Positions 21,368 through 31,769 of a stretch of DNA of 64,000 nt are shown here, piece after piece. Position 1 is the first letter of the stretch. Each line of letters begins with the position of its first letter. A program made the translations under genes and the position numbers. Where the stretch lies: assembly GCA_041398785.1 (NCBI GenBank), contig JAWKUA010000005.1, positions 1-64,000 of the forward strand, written 5' to 3'. Under the pieces are notes generated by a model. It saw only the letters and a list, made by a program, of their open reading frames with translations. It did not search any database and had not been told where the DNA came from. This DNA comes from Planctomycetaceae bacterium. GTDB lineage: Bacteria; Planctomycetota; Planctomycetia; Planctomycetales; Planctomycetaceae.

Positions 21368-21534
21368 TTCCAGGTGTTTCGGTTTCTGTCAGCAGTGTTG
21401 CGGTGGAGCCCCAGAATAGCCGACCATCACCGGAACGGAAACGCGCGGCGGTCCGTTCAGCGTCCCGCGCGTGCGTGTGGAATCTCGCGACGTTGTCTGC
21501 GGAGCGGATGGGCGGCACACGGACGAGTCCAGCG

Positions 21535-21966
21535 TCAGCGTTTGGCGGCCAGCATCAGCACACCGGCCGCGACAAGTCCGACGCCCGTCCATTCGCGAAG
21601 GGACAGCCGTTCGCCCAGAAACACGAAGGCGAATGCGGCGACCAGCACCAGACTGAGCTTGTCGACGGGAGCCACTCGCGACGCGTCGCCAATCTGCAGC
21701 GCGCAGTAGCAGACCCAGGAGGCTCCCGTTGCCAACCCGGACAGACTCAGGAACACCCACGTCTTCCGCGGCAGCAGCAGCGGGTTGGTCCACTTCCCCG
21801 TGATCGCGACAAACAATCCCAGCACGGCGATGATAATCACCGTTCGCACCAGCGTGGCCATGTCGGAGTCGACATCCTGCAGGCCGACTTTCGCAAAGAT
21901 CGCCGTCAGCGCGGCGAACACCGCGGACAGAAGTGCCCAGTAAAGCCACGCGGAGGAATTTGGCAT
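21535..21966 (-). CDS. EamA-type small membrane transporter
   Basis: A 143-residue integral membrane protein with four or five predicted helices (WLYWALLSAVFAALTAIFA, VRTVIIIAVLGLFVAI, TWVFLSLSGLATGASWVCYC, LSLVLVAAFAFVFLGERL, WTGVGLVAAGVLML). It is a single EamA/DMT repeat; single-repeat members are thought to work as dimers. The motif VDKLSLVLVAAFAFVFLGE is typical of the second half of EamA repeats. Substrate is unknown. It ends 167 bases upstream of the SPS gene on the same strand; no clear operon partner. Confidence 0.85.
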   Translation of the reverse strand: MPNSSAWLYWALLSAVFAALTAIFAKVGLQDVDSDMATLVRTVIIIAVLGLFVAITGKWTNPLLLPRKTWVFLSLSGLATGASWVCYCALQIGDASRVAPVDKLSLVLVAAFAFVFLGERLSLREWTGVGLVAAGVLMLAAKR

Positions 21967-22021
21967 GTTCGTCGCCCGGCGCTGATTTGGAAGGATGGCT
22001 TTGAAGCAGGATCGGCCCGTG

Positions 22022-23160
<1,139 letters not shown>

Positions 23161-23234
23161 GTTTCTGATTTTTCCGTTTGCTGAACTAAGGCGATGGGCA
23201 GATGAGAATTTACCAATGCAGAGCGACATGTGTC

Positions 23235-23391
23235 ACCCTCCCGTTGAAACGGGAGGGTCGCCGATCGAATGCCGTTCAGGCGTTCGATCGCGGGGAGGGC
23301 GTCGCACAGGGAACTCCCCTTGCTCGGACGCTCCTCGTTTGATCGCCTGCACGGCGATCAGTCTTCGACCCTCCCGTTGAAACGGGAGGGT
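23235..23391. repeat. Family C hairpin pair
   Basis: Two identical hairpins, ACCCTCCCGTTGAAACGGGA followed by GGGT, occur at 23235-23258 and 23368-23391. They enclose ~110 bases of GC-rich sequence with its own partial symmetry (CGATCGAATGCCGTTCAGGC, GTTCGATCGCGGGGAGGG). A diverged relative occurs at 58720-58850. It lies in the gap between pilT and hisF; no gene here. Confidence 0.8.
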
Positions 23392-23419
23392 ATGTTCTCA
23401 TCGGCCGCAGGCCTAATAT

Positions 23420-23447
23420 CCCGTCATTCCCGCGAAGGCGGGAACCC
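23420..23447. repeat. GTCATTCCCGCG-type short repeat
   Basis: CCGTCATTCCCGCGAAGGCG followed by GGAACCC is one half of a repeat type seen in very many bacteria. A complete inverted pair of it occurs at 62909-62979. Confidence 0.7.
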
Positions 23448-23524
23448 AGTGCGCGTGATGCGGATTATCGCATTCGCGCCAAAGTGCGTGCTGCCGGTCG
23501 CGGGGAACTGTATTTTGGCGCGCG

Positions 23525-24292
23525 CTACAGTCTTACAACCACGCCGCGTTCCGCCATGTATCGTTTCGTTTCTTCAATGGTGTAGGTTCCGTAGTGAAAA
23601 ATGCTGGCCGCCAGAGCCGCGCTGGCTCCGCCGGTGGTGACGGCCTGAAACAGGTGTTCCGGGCACCCCGCTCCGCCGCTGGCGACAACGGGAATGGAAA
23701 CGGCGTCCGCGACCGCTCGCGTGATTTCCAGATCGTAGCCGTCCTTTGTTCCGTCAGCATCCATGCACGTCAGCACGATTTCTCCTGCGCCCAGCCGTTC
23801 GACTTCAACGGCCCAGGCAACGGCTTCCAGACCGGTGGGCAGGCGGCCGCCGTTGATGTGAACGTCCCAGAATTCGCGGCCGTCCTTCTGAATCCGTTTC
23901 GGATCGATGTTGACCACGATGCACTGGCTGCCGAACTTCAGAGCGGCTTCGCTGACGAATTCCGGAGTCTTCACCGCTGCTGAGTTGATCGAGACCTTAT
24001 CGCAGCCGGCTTTCAGCAGCCGGCGAATGTCGTCCACCGTGCGAATCCCGCCGCCGACGGTCAGCGGCATAAAGACGACTTCTGATGTTCGGGACACAAC
24101 GTCCAGAATAATGTCGCGTTCTTCGTGACTGGCGGTGATGTCCAGAAACACCAGTTCGTCGGCGCCCTGCTGTTCGTATTTCTGAGCGATCTCAACGGGA
24201 TCGCCGGCGTCCTGAAGATTGACAAAATTCACTCCCTTCACGACTCGCCCGGCGTGAACGTCCAGGCAGGGAATGATACGCTTAGCCAGCAT
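23525..24292 (-). CDS. hisF: Imidazole glycerol phosphate synthase cyclase subunit
   Basis: A 255-residue HisF, the (beta-alpha)8 cyclase half of imidazole glycerol phosphate synthase in histidine biosynthesis. It works with HisH to form the imidazole ring from PRFAR and ammonia. Signature sequence: MLAKRIIPCLDVHAGRVVKG with catalytic Asp11, VFLDITASHE, MPLTVGGGIRTVDDIRRLL, KVSINSAAV, IVVNIDPKRI with the second catalytic Asp, LTCMDADGTKDGYDLE, VASGGAGCPEHL, and a C-terminal SIFHYGTYTIEETKRYM. Length is exactly typical. No other his gene is in the window, so the pathway is dispersed in this genome. Confidence 0.97.
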   Translation of the reverse strand: MLAKRIIPCLDVHAGRVVKGVNFVNLQDAGDPVEIAQKYEQQGADELVFLDITASHEERDIILDVVSRTSEVVFMPLTVGGGIRTVDDIRRLLKAGCDKVSINSAAVKTPEFVSEAALKFGSQCIVVNIDPKRIQKDGREFWDVHINGGRLPTGLEAVAWAVEVERLGAGEIVLTCMDADGTKDGYDLEITRAVADAVSIPVVASGGAGCPEHLFQAVTTGGASAALAASIFHYGTYTIEETKRYMAERGVVVRL

Positions 24293-24552
24293 GGTTTCGA
24301 CTTTGACACAGACTTCCGGAACGACGGCGCGTTGCGGGCGACGAATGGGAGGCGTATGAGACCGCCGATGTGCGCCCTGGTCAACTGACCTGCCGTCAGA
24401 CGGCGGCGATTCGCTGATTTGGTCGGGACGGTCCCCGTTTTCCCGCCGAAACCCGCCGAATACGATCGATTGTCGGCGGTCGGGCCGTCGGTCGCCGGAC
24501 TCGAAACCGGCGGCTTCTCACAGACTCAGACTTCGCGGAGACGCACTGTTCC

Positions 24553-25668
24553 ATGGCCTCAACAGCTTCATCAGAAACCGTCCATGTCGATCTGGGATAT
24601 CGCAGCTACGACATTGTGATCGGGCAGAGCCTGCTTGCGGATTCCGCCCGGCAGTTTCGTGAATGGCTGTCGATCACAAACGACGACCCGCTGTGGTGCA
24701 TGGTTGTGACGGACGAAATCGTTCACTACCCGTATGCCGTTGCCGTGGAGAATTCGCTGAAGGAGACCGTTTCGCACGTGGGCTCCGCGATCATCGTTCC
24801 CGGCGAAAAATCGAAGTCGCTGGAACAGGCGTCCAGGCTCTACGACGAACTGGTCACGTTCGGAGCCGATCGCCAGACCGTTGTTGTCGCCGTCGGCGGC
24901 GGAGTCGTCGGTGATCTCGCGGGCTACGTCGCCGCCACGTACGCTCGCGGCCTGAGATTCATTCAGGTGCCCACCACGCTGCTGGCTCAGGTTGACAGTT
25001 CCGTCGGCGGAAAAACGGGAGTCAATCATGCTCAGGGCAAGAATCTGATCGGAGCCTTCCATCAGCCGGCCGGAGTACTGATCGATACCAATTCGCTGAC
25101 GACACTGCCGGAACGCGAATACGCCGCCGGACTGGCCGAAGTCATCAAATACGGTGTCATTCTGGACGGCGACTTCTTCGACTACCTGGAAGCCCGCGTC
25201 GACGGGCTGAACAACCGCGATCCCGAAATCCTGCGGCATGTGATCGCCCGCAGTTGTCAACTCAAAGCTCAGGTGGTGACTCAGGATGAACGCGAAACCA
25301 CCGGGCTGCGAGCGGTACTGAACTATGGTCACACATTCGGTCACGCATTCGAAGCACTCACCGGATACGGAACACTGCTGCACGGCGAAGCGGTCGCGAT
25401 CGGCATGATCTGCGCCAGCCGGCTTGCGGAAAAGCTGGGCCGGATTTCAGCGCAGGATACACAGCGACAGATCGATCTGCTGTCCGCCGTCGAACTGCCG
25501 ACGGAAGTGCCGAAGGAACTGAAAAGCATGGCGAACCAGATCATCGAACGCATGCTGCTGGACAAGAAAACCGTCGCCGGCAGTCTGCGATTCGTGCTGC
25601 CCGACCGCATCGGTCACGTGGAGACAGTCAGGGGAGTCGCTCCCGATCTGGCCGTGACGTGTCTGTGA
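24553..25668 (+). CDS. aroB: 3-dehydroquinate synthase
   Basis: A 371-residue AroB, which converts DAHP to 3-dehydroquinate in the shikimate pathway using NAD and a divalent metal. Visible landmarks: IVPGEKSKSLEQASRLYDEL, the glycine-rich VVAVGGGVVGDLAGYVAATY, IQVPTTLLAQVDSSVGGKTG, and GKNLIGAFHQP. The metal ligands lie in LAEVIKYGVILD (Glu), LNYGHTFGHAFE (His) and LLHGEAVAIGM (His). Length is normal. The ATG at 24553 fits the conserved start. It is divergent from hisF, with 260 bases between them for both promoters; no specific site was recognised. Confidence 0.97.
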   Translation: MASTASSETVHVDLGYRSYDIVIGQSLLADSARQFREWLSITNDDPLWCMVVTDEIVHYPYAVAVENSLKETVSHVGSAIIVPGEKSKSLEQASRLYDELVTFGADRQTVVVAVGGGVVGDLAGYVAATYARGLRFIQVPTTLLAQVDSSVGGKTGVNHAQGKNLIGAFHQPAGVLIDTNSLTTLPEREYAAGLAEVIKYGVILDGDFFDYLEARVDGLNNRDPEILRHVIARSCQLKAQVVTQDERETTGLRAVLNYGHTFGHAFEALTGYGTLLHGEAVAIGMICASRLAEKLGRISAQDTQRQIDLLSAVELPTEVPKELKSMANQIIERMLLDKKTVAGSLRFVLPDRIGHVETVRGVAPDLAVTCL

Positions 25669-25780
25669 AGTGATCGTGACGCGTCCCCGGGGTGAAACCG
25701 CACGACCCGCGCTGCCGTGCTGCTGCTTCGATCTCACCGTGTTCGTCGCAACTCCCGCATGAACCATGTTTCAAGTGCGG

Positions 25781-26401
25781 TCAGCGTTCATTCGCCCCTT
25801 TTCCGGCCAGGATTCTGTCACGGAATCGGGCGATCCGCGTGACGCGAGTTTCCGGTTTTTTTGCGGAGTTCAGGTTGATCACGTAGCTCTTCTGCCGGCC
25901 CGGTGTCAGACCGTGAAAAGCATCGGCAAGCTCGGGATCGGATGCCAGCGCTTCCAGCAGCTCCACAGGAAACTCAAGCTCCTGCTGCACCTTTGGTGGC
26001 TTCGTGCCTGCAGCCGCGTACTCCATCGCTTCTTCAAGATACGACACGATCACCGGCCGCATCTCCGTCGCCTGAGCATTCGTCGTGAAGCGAATCATGT
26101 CCGCGTGACGGGTGTTCGGTCCCTGCTTTTCCATGACGCCGTGCGGGTCCTTCATCAGGGCCGCATTGAAGAAACTCAGCCGAAAGTCATCGCGAAACGC
26201 GCCCAGAATGACGACGTTGCGATCCGCATGCATGTAACACGGATGTCCCCATTTGACGGTCTCGACAAGCCGCGCGCCCAGGCAGATGCGGCGAAGAGCC
26301 GTCAGTCCGCCAATCCATTTCCGTGTTGAGCAATCGGGAGTCGCGAATCGCTCGCAGCGCCCGCAGCCTTTGGAAAAGAAGTCTTCGATATCGGTGATCA
26401 T
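25781..26401 (-). CDS. YdeI/OmpD-associated (OmdA) family protein with DUF1801-like core
   Basis: A 206-residue protein. Residues ~25-130 form a DUF1801-type core (ARLVETVKWGHPCYMHADRN, ILGAFRDDFRLSFFNAALMK). The C-terminus carries the OmdA extension (ALASDPELADAFHGLTPGRQ, KSYVINLNSAKKPETRVTRI). In enterobacteria YdeI is linked to resistance to cationic peptides, but the molecular role is not settled and may differ here. The protein is cytoplasmic by sequence. The ATG at 26401 begins a normal-length family member. It is convergent with aroB and has no operon partner. Confidence 0.85.
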   Translation of the reverse strand: MITDIEDFFSKGCGRCERFATPDCSTRKWIGGLTALRRICLGARLVETVKWGHPCYMHADRNVVILGAFRDDFRLSFFNAALMKDPHGVMEKQGPNTRHADMIRFTTNAQATEMRPVIVSYLEEAMEYAAAGTKPPKVQQELEFPVELLEALASDPELADAFHGLTPGRQKSYVINLNSAKKPETRVTRIARFRDRILAGKGANER

Positions 26402-26718
26402 CCCGGGACTCCGGATTTCATGCGGCCTGAAAGTTGTGCGCCGGGACTTTACTTATACGCGAAAATGCTGCATCGCACATCTTCGATGAATGTGTCCGGC
26501 GGCGTCGGCGGATTCCGGTGTTTGTGGCGTGCCGTGGCGGCGCCGAGTTCCATCCGTTCGCCGGACGCGGCGCAGCGCCAGGGTTCTTCAGACCTGCGTC
26601 GAAGCATCGTCACCGCAACCTGCGTTTGTCTGTGGCCGGTTCGCTGACTACGCTGCGAACGCTGTTTCCGTGCCAACCAGGCCGGTCGCTGATGTTCTTT
26701 GCAGGGGGATCGGGGTCG
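26402..26718. other. Intergenic region between divergent genes
   Basis: About 320 bases separating the YdeI-like gene (minus) from the sulfatase gene (plus). The frame of the sulfatase stays open far upstream, but that sequence (Arg/Phe-rich) is not protein-like and precedes the signal peptide. No repeat or RNA element was recognised. Confidence 0.5.
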
Positions 26719-28227
26719 ATGCGAATGCACCGTTACGAAAAGCCGTTTGTCGCGATACTGGCATTGTTGCTGTGTTCCGCCGCAGGAGCCTGTGCTGCGA
26801 GTGCTGCCGAACCGCAGTCCGGTCAGACACATGCAAAGCCAAACGTCCTGTTCCTGATCTGCGATGACCTGAACTGCGACCTGGGCTGCTACGGTCATCC
26901 GCTGGTGAAGACGCCCAACATCGACGCTCTGGCGGCTCGCGGAGTGCGGTTTCGGAATGCTCACTGCCAGTATCCGCTGTGCGGGCCGTCGCGAGCTTCC
27001 TTTATGACGGGAATGTATCCCGATCAGACACTGATCCGCCGCAACGCCATTTATCTGCGCGAACATGTGCCGAATGTGCTGACGATTCCTCAGGTCTTCC
27101 GCAGCGCCGGGTACTTCGCGACGCGGATCGGAAAGATCTACCACTACAACGTGCCGCGTCACATCGGTACCAGCGGGCACGATGATCCGTATTCGTGGAA
27201 CTACACGATCAATCCACGAGGACGCGATAAGGACGACGAAGACCTGATCTTCAGTCTGGTTCCGGGAAACTTCGGCGGCACACTCAGTTGGCTGGCGGCG
27301 GAAGGAACCGACGAAGAACAAACAGACGCGATCGCCGCGGCCCGTGCCGAAGACATGCTGAAGCGACATGCCGCCGATGGCACACCGTTCTATCTGGCTG
27401 TCGGCCTGTATCGTCCGCACACGCCGTACGTCGCTCCGAAGAAGTATTTTGAGATGTACCCGACCGAAGAAATTCGCGTGCCGACGGTGCCGGCCAACTA
27501 TCTGAGCACGCTGCCCAAACCGGCCGTTCGTTCACTGAACCGCAAGAAGGACCAGGTTGATCTTGATCCCCGAGTGGCGAAGCAGGCGATTCAGGCCTAC
27601 TACGCGTCGATCACGTTCGCGGACGCTCAAATCGGTCGCATTTTGTCCGCGCTGCAGCAGACGGGACTGGCAGAGAACACCATTATCGTGTTCACATCGG
27701 ACCACGGCTATCACATGGGAGAACACGGCTACTATCAAAAGACGACGCTGTTCGAAAACGCGACGCGAGTGCCTCTGATCATTGCCGGTCCGGGCGTCAC
27801 CGCGTCAGGGCAGGAAGCCGGCACGATGGCGGAGATGGTCGACATCTATCCGACGCTGACGGATCTCGCCGGGCTGGAAACACCTGAATCCGTTACGGGA
27901 GTCAGCCTGGTACCGGCACTATCCGATGTCGCAGCCGTTGTGCGAGACACTGCGCTGACTCAATACGCAAACGGCTACAGCATTCGCACCGCGAAGTATC
28001 GCTACACGGCCTGGGGCGCAGGCGGCGAAGAGGGTCATGAACTCTACGATTCCGTGAACGATCCGGACGAACTGCACAATCTGGCCGACGATCCGCAGCA
28101 CGCCGATACGGTTACTCGGCTGTCGAAACAACTGCAGGACCGCATCGCTGATGCTCGCACGGTTCCACCGGGCATAAGGCAGATCGTGTTCGACAACACC
28201 CGCAACGTTCCGCAGCCGAATCCCTAG
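26719..28227 (+). CDS. Sulfatase, iduronate-2-sulfatase-like, exported
   Basis: A 502-residue type I sulfatase with a signal peptide (FVAILALLLCSAAGACAASA). Motifs: NVLFLICDDLNCDLGCYGHP with the calcium-binding DD, TPNIDALAARGVRFRNAHC, and CGPSRASFMTGMY, whose cysteine is the formylglycine site. Further on come IGKIYHYN, FYLAVGLYRPHTPYVAPKKY (typical of iduronate-2-sulfatase-like planctomycete enzymes), IIVFTSDHGYHMGEHGYYQK and the C-terminal ELYDSVNDPDELHNLADDP. I chose the ATG at 26719 because GGGG lies about 7 bases upstream and the signal peptide follows. It is probably periplasmic and acts on a sulfated polysaccharide. It needs a formylglycine-generating enzyme encoded elsewhere. Confidence 0.93.
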   Translation: MRMHRYEKPFVAILALLLCSAAGACAASAAEPQSGQTHAKPNVLFLICDDLNCDLGCYGHPLVKTPNIDALAARGVRFRNAHCQYPLCGPSRASFMTGMYPDQTLIRRNAIYLREHVPNVLTIPQVFRSAGYFATRIGKIYHYNVPRHIGTSGHDDPYSWNYTINPRGRDKDDEDLIFSLVPGNFGGTLSWLAAEGTDEEQTDAIAAARAEDMLKRHAADGTPFYLAVGLYRPHTPYVAPKKYFEMYPTEEIRVPTVPANYLSTLPKPAVRSLNRKKDQVDLDPRVAKQAIQAYYASITFADAQIGRILSALQQTGLAENTIIVFTSDHGYHMGEHGYYQKTTLFENATRVPLIIAGPGVTASGQEAGTMAEMVDIYPTLTDLAGLETPESVTGVSLVPALSDVAAVVRDTALTQYANGYSIRTAKYRYTAWGAGGEEGHELYDSVNDPDELHNLADDPQHADTVTRLSKQLQDRIADARTVPPGIRQIVFDNTRNVPQPNP

Positions 28228-28444
28228 CGCGGATGATTCACCGTCCGCGAAAAAATTCTGTTCGGCGAAACCTCAGCCCGTTTCACCACCCTGGCGTTAA
28301 ACTTCTGCGGTCGTCACGCGACCGCCCGCGCAGCGGGAGAGGGAGATTTTTCTTGCAGTCCAGCAGAAAATCGGGGAGAGGGCCGATCGCGCAAGCCGCG
28401 TCAACCCGGCTCCTGCGATTTCCCGATTTGAACGAATTCTGCGG

Positions 28445-28818
28445 TTACGTGTCGATGTACCACCTGGGTCTTCGGGTGTCCAGGAAACACTCGAACAAGT
28501 ATCGACCATAGTCGCCGATGGCCAACTGGCAAGACTGGGCGTCATCGAGCACCATGTAGCCCCACGGCCCGAAAATCGTCCGGCGGCGATATCCCGGCGT
28601 CCGCCAGCGAATCGGGGAAATGGCCGTAACTTGCTTCGGTAGCTCTCCAATGGGACCGTAATCGGTGCCCCAATTTCACAGAGTTCAGCAGGCGACGGGG
28701 CGAACGGAAACGTGACTGCCTGCAGGGGCGAATATCCGTTGTATGCACGCAGCGCTACTGCAAAGTAGCTTGCCACCGCCACCAGAAGCACGCAAATCAC
28801 ACGACGCCGACCAATCAC
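28445..28818 (-). CDS. Small exported hypothetical protein, frameshifted
   Basis: About 124 residues when joined. The start at 28818 (MIGRRRVICVLLVAVASYFA) is a signal peptide or anchor, followed by YSPLQAVTFPFAPSPAELCE. A frame change between about 28640 and 28570 leads into GPWGYMVLDDAQSCQLAIGD and YGRYLFECFLDTRRPRWYID before the stop at 28445. The joined product reads as one coherent small exported protein; no family recognised. Confidence 0.6.
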
Positions 28819-28927
28819 AAAATGAATCCCCGCAGATGGTCAAAAGTGGATCTGCCGGTCAGCCAGTGCCACCCACCCGGGTCGAGTACACCTTGAGCGC
28901 CGCTTCCCTTTTGCCGAAAGAACCTTA

Positions 28928-29244
28928 ATACGTCACAAAGACTGCACCCAGCACGATCAGCACAAAACCTGTCGCGCTGGCAAGAACTCGACAATGTCAT
29001 GGGAATCCGTGGCAACGCCTTCCGCACGGGACATTCGCCAACTCTGTAGCGCGCAGCAGATGCCGAACGGCAAAGTCAGCTTCATTGCCAGCAAAAACGT
29101 GATAGTGCCGGTCCGAGAGGCACTTGGGTTATCGGTGAACGCACCAAGGCAGCTGAGTGCGACGGCGAGAACCCAGATTGCCGGGCATGCCGCAACAAAG
29201 ACTAGACTGAGGGGATATGACTTCACGATTCGCGGCACGTGCAT
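28928..29244 (-). CDS. Small membrane protein of unknown function, one frameshift
   Basis: About 105 residues. It starts MHVPRIVKSYPLSLVFVAAC and contains hydrophobic segments (LSLVFVAACPAIWVLAVALS, TITFLLAMKLTLPFGICC). A frame change near 28978 then leads to ASATGFVLIVLGAVFVTY, a third membrane helix ending at 28928. Without the shift the protein would end in an unstructured ARQVLC. It lies just upstream of the small exported protein on the same strand, so the two may be cotranscribed. No family recognised. Confidence 0.55.
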
Positions 29245-29491
29245 GGCGACACTTCTGCAAAGTTTTTTGCAACAGAACCAATAGTGGTCCGTCCGGAAAC
29301 GGGGTGCCGCGGGATTGAACGGGCGTTGAACCTTGCCGCTTTTTTGAGCTGCTGGCGTTCGTTGTGCCGAGTTCGGCGGCTGACGGAAGCGGCTTCGAGA
29401 ATCAGCTTACAGCGCGGCGACGGCAGTGTCACGAGTATCCGGGACGACGGCTGTGCGATGTCCGGGTCGGGTTCCGTTGGGCTCAGGGAAC

Positions 29492-30496
29492 CTACTCGGG
29501 GCGACTATTCGCGGGTTCGTCGTGGTGGGTTTCGGGCAGTTCGCTGATGTTGGGGTTCGTGTCGATCTTTGGCCGGGCATCCTCGTCCGATGGAAGCTGC
29601 GAGTGCTGTGGCGGTTGCGGTCGCGAGGGTTTCGGGAAGAAGGGAAACAGACGGCTGCGGTCTGTGTCGGAAGAATTCAGGCCGGCGTCAAATTCATCGC
29701 TGATCCGAACTTCGCCGATCATCGCGTTCTGCAGACCGGTCGACGAATACACGGCCACGGCCAGATCGCTGCCTTCGAGCAATGTCGAATCCAGCGTTCG
29801 CTGAGCCGTCAGCCAGGCGACCTGACTGAGCGTCTTTTTTGCGGAATCCGTAAATCGGTCGAATTCGGGAACGTACAGCAGAATGGCGCAGGAATTGTCG
29901 TTGAGCTGCACGAAGGCTCGGTAAGTTCGCGATTGCGCGGCGGGCTGGTCGCCGGTTTCCGTAAACAGCAGCGAATCGGCCTTGCCGAGCGCTTCAACGA
30001 AGTGACTCGCCAGCAGCGACGCGTCGCCGGTTGAAGAATCGTTGGCGAATGTCGCCGGTCGTTCATCGCGCAGCAGCATCGCTTCCGCCGCGTCCAGCAG
30101 AATTTCTGAGACGCTTCCGCTGCCGTTCGATCCGCTGTTGACGACGATCCTCATGTTGGAAGAATCGCGGCTGCCGATCGTGAACAGCAGAATTCCGACC
30201 GTCAGGATCAGGCTGGTATATCCGGTCAGCAGGCCGAACGTCGCAATCTCGGCTCCCGCATATTGCCCCTGCGACTGCCGCACGATTCCTCGAGCCATGT
30301 GACCGCTGACGATGGCGACCAGTGAAAACGGAATCGACACGAAGCACAGGCACATCATCGGGAACGCCATGACTCCCGACAGGAGGCTCAGAATCGCCAG
30401 CGCCGAGGTTTTCTGTGTCTGCCACGCGTGACTGACCGTGACATGCGATTGAGGCTGCCGGTACGGAGAATCGTCAGAATTGTGCGGTGATCGCAT
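29492..30496 (-). CDS. DUF4190-like membrane protein with a long exported or cytoplasmic tail
   Basis: A 334-residue protein. The N-terminal part (residues ~28-108) is DUF4190-like: KTSALAILSLLSGVMAFPMM, SIPFSLVAIVSGHMARGIVR, then GLLTGYTSLILTVGILLFTI, giving two to three helices. The rest is a soluble domain with AEAMLLRDERPATFANDSST, TYRAFVQLNDNSCAILLYVP and AWLTAQRTLDSTLLEGSDLA. It ends in a Pro/Ser/Asp-rich low-complexity tail. The ATG at 30496 has AAGGA about 8 bases upstream. Domains of this sort are common in planctomycete membrane proteins of unknown role. It stands between unrelated genes. Confidence 0.8.
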   Translation of the reverse strand: MRSPHNSDDSPYRQPQSHVTVSHAWQTQKTSALAILSLLSGVMAFPMMCLCFVSIPFSLVAIVSGHMARGIVRQSQGQYAGAEIATFGLLTGYTSLILTVGILLFTIGSRDSSNMRIVVNSGSNGSGSVSEILLDAAEAMLLRDERPATFANDSSTGDASLLASHFVEALGKADSLLFTETGDQPAAQSRTYRAFVQLNDNSCAILLYVPEFDRFTDSAKKTLSQVAWLTAQRTLDSTLLEGSDLAVAVYSSTGLQNAMIGEVRISDEFDAGLNSSDTDRSRLFPFFPKPSRPQPPQHSQLPSDEDARPKIDTNPNISELPETHHDEPANSRPE

Positions 30497-30619
30497 GGAG
30501 CATCCTTCAATGACCAGCGCGAGGAACCGGGCGAAACGGAATGGCGGGACACCTGGTGATTCGCCGCGACGCGCGGAAGCTTCGCGCCATTCCGGGAAGT
30601 TTTCCTGTCGACGATGACA

Positions 30620-31087
30620 TCAGTCGTCGGACATTTCCAGCACCAGATAGCCCGACTGGCGGAATCCCAGGCGGGAGTACGTTCCCAGTGCGGCAGCGTT
30701 TTCGGATTCCACATACAACCGAATGCCGACGACGTCCGGCTGTTCGGCAAGTCGTCTGCGAACGAAGCGAAACAGTTCACGAAACACGCCAGCCTTCCGG
30801 AAACGTTCGTCAACGTAAACGCTCTGCAGCCAGACGATCCAGCCGTTTCGCCAGTCGCTCCATTCCCGAGTCAGCATCAACTGGCCCACAACGTCGCTGT
30901 TCACAACCGCCACGAAGTACTGAGCTTCGGGACTGAGCTGCAGGCTGCGGGCGACTCCCCGCCGCACGATGTCAGAATCCAGAGTCAGCGATTCTGTTTC
31001 GAAAGCCAGCCGGCAATTGAAGTCCGTGATGACGTCGACGTCGCCCGGTGTCGCGGGACGGCAGATGATTGTTGTGGAACTATTCAC
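30620..31087 (-). CDS. GNAT-family N-acetyltransferase
   Basis: A 155-residue GNAT protein. The fold is clear: CRPATPGDVDVITDFNCRLA at the start, the strand-4 region YFVAVVNSDVVGQLMLTREW, the acetyl-CoA loop VYVDERFRKAGVFRELFRFV in place of the usual Q/R-x-x-G-x-G/A, and the C-terminal LYVESENAAALGTYSRLGFR. The acceptor is unknown. It starts with a GTG at 31087 inside the end of the upstream DTW/Tsr3-like gene (8-base overlap), so its translation is probably coupled to that gene. A link between an acetyltransferase and an RNA aminocarboxypropyltransferase is only suggested by this overlap. Confidence 0.88.
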   Translation of the reverse strand: MNSSTTIICRPATPGDVDVITDFNCRLAFETESLTLDSDIVRRGVARSLQLSPEAQYFVAVVNSDVVGQLMLTREWSDWRNGWIVWLQSVYVDERFRKAGVFRELFRFVRRRLAEQPDVVGIRLYVESENAAALGTYSRLGFRQSGYLVLEMSDD

Positions 31088-31553
31088 GATGCGGATCCCA
31101 GCCGTTGCGTGTCAGAAATTCGTCTTTCCAATAGTAGGTGTCCAGCAGTCCGTGGAGCGGCCGCTGCATGATCCGCAGCGCGGCGTACAGCGCTTCGATG
31201 GTGGCGAGCCCCTCGGCGGGGTCGGCGTACTTTTTCGAAACACGCGGGTACGCTGTTTTGGTCGGCGGCAGGGAGCGAACAGGAACATGGCGAAAGAAGG
31301 GCTCCATTCGCTGAGCCAGCCGCCAGGTTCCATCCAGCAGCAGCAGTCCCCGAGCCGCATCGTCCGGCTTCAGTTCCGGACCATCCAGCCCCAGCCGCAC
31401 GTAGTTGTTCAGCGGCAGTGTGATCTTTTCGGGAAAGGTGAAAAAACGAAAGTCGTCCCGGCCTCGCAGCGGTTCGACGGAACACTTGCTGCGCCGTTCG
31501 CGGGGATGAACGACGATGACTGTGGGAGGATGAGCTTCCGAACTTTCTGACAT
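31080..31553 (-). CDS. TDD-superfamily (DTW/Tsr3-like) aminocarboxypropyltransferase homologue
   Basis: About 157 residues. VIVVHPRERRSKCSVEPLRG resembles the DTW 'HPRE' opening. LLLDGTWRLAQRMEPFF is the D-x-T-W core, and EGLATIEALYAALRIMQRPL is the following helix found in both DTW and Tsr3 families, which transfer the aminocarboxypropyl group of SAM to tRNA or rRNA uridines. The N-terminal zinc-binding cysteines of many DTW proteins are absent. The end (LLDTYYWKDEFLTRN) resembles Tsr3. Several starts are possible (GTG 31583, ATG 31562, ATG 31553), none with a good Shine-Dalgarno; I took the last. The gene overlaps the GNAT gene. Confidence 0.7.
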   Translation of the reverse strand: MSESSEAHPPTVIVVHPRERRSKCSVEPLRGRDDFRFFTFPEKITLPLNNYVRLGLDGPELKPDDAARGLLLLDGTWRLAQRMEPFFRHVPVRSLPPTKTAYPRVSKKYADPAEGLATIEALYAALRIMQRPLHGLLDTYYWKDEFLTRNGWDPHRE

Positions 31554-31769
31554 GGACCGCATTGATCGGGAAGAGAATGTCACGCAAACGCCGGTGGTAC
31601 GAGCTCGGCAGCGTGCAGGAATCCAGCGTCAGGCATCGCTCCGCAGTTCAACGATGATGCGCGAAACAATCGACGTCGAACGATGCCGCCAGCGCTCGGA
31701 GATTTCGGAGACTTCTCACACCGCGGACCCGACAACTATTCGCATCAATCGCCGATTTCGAATGTATCG

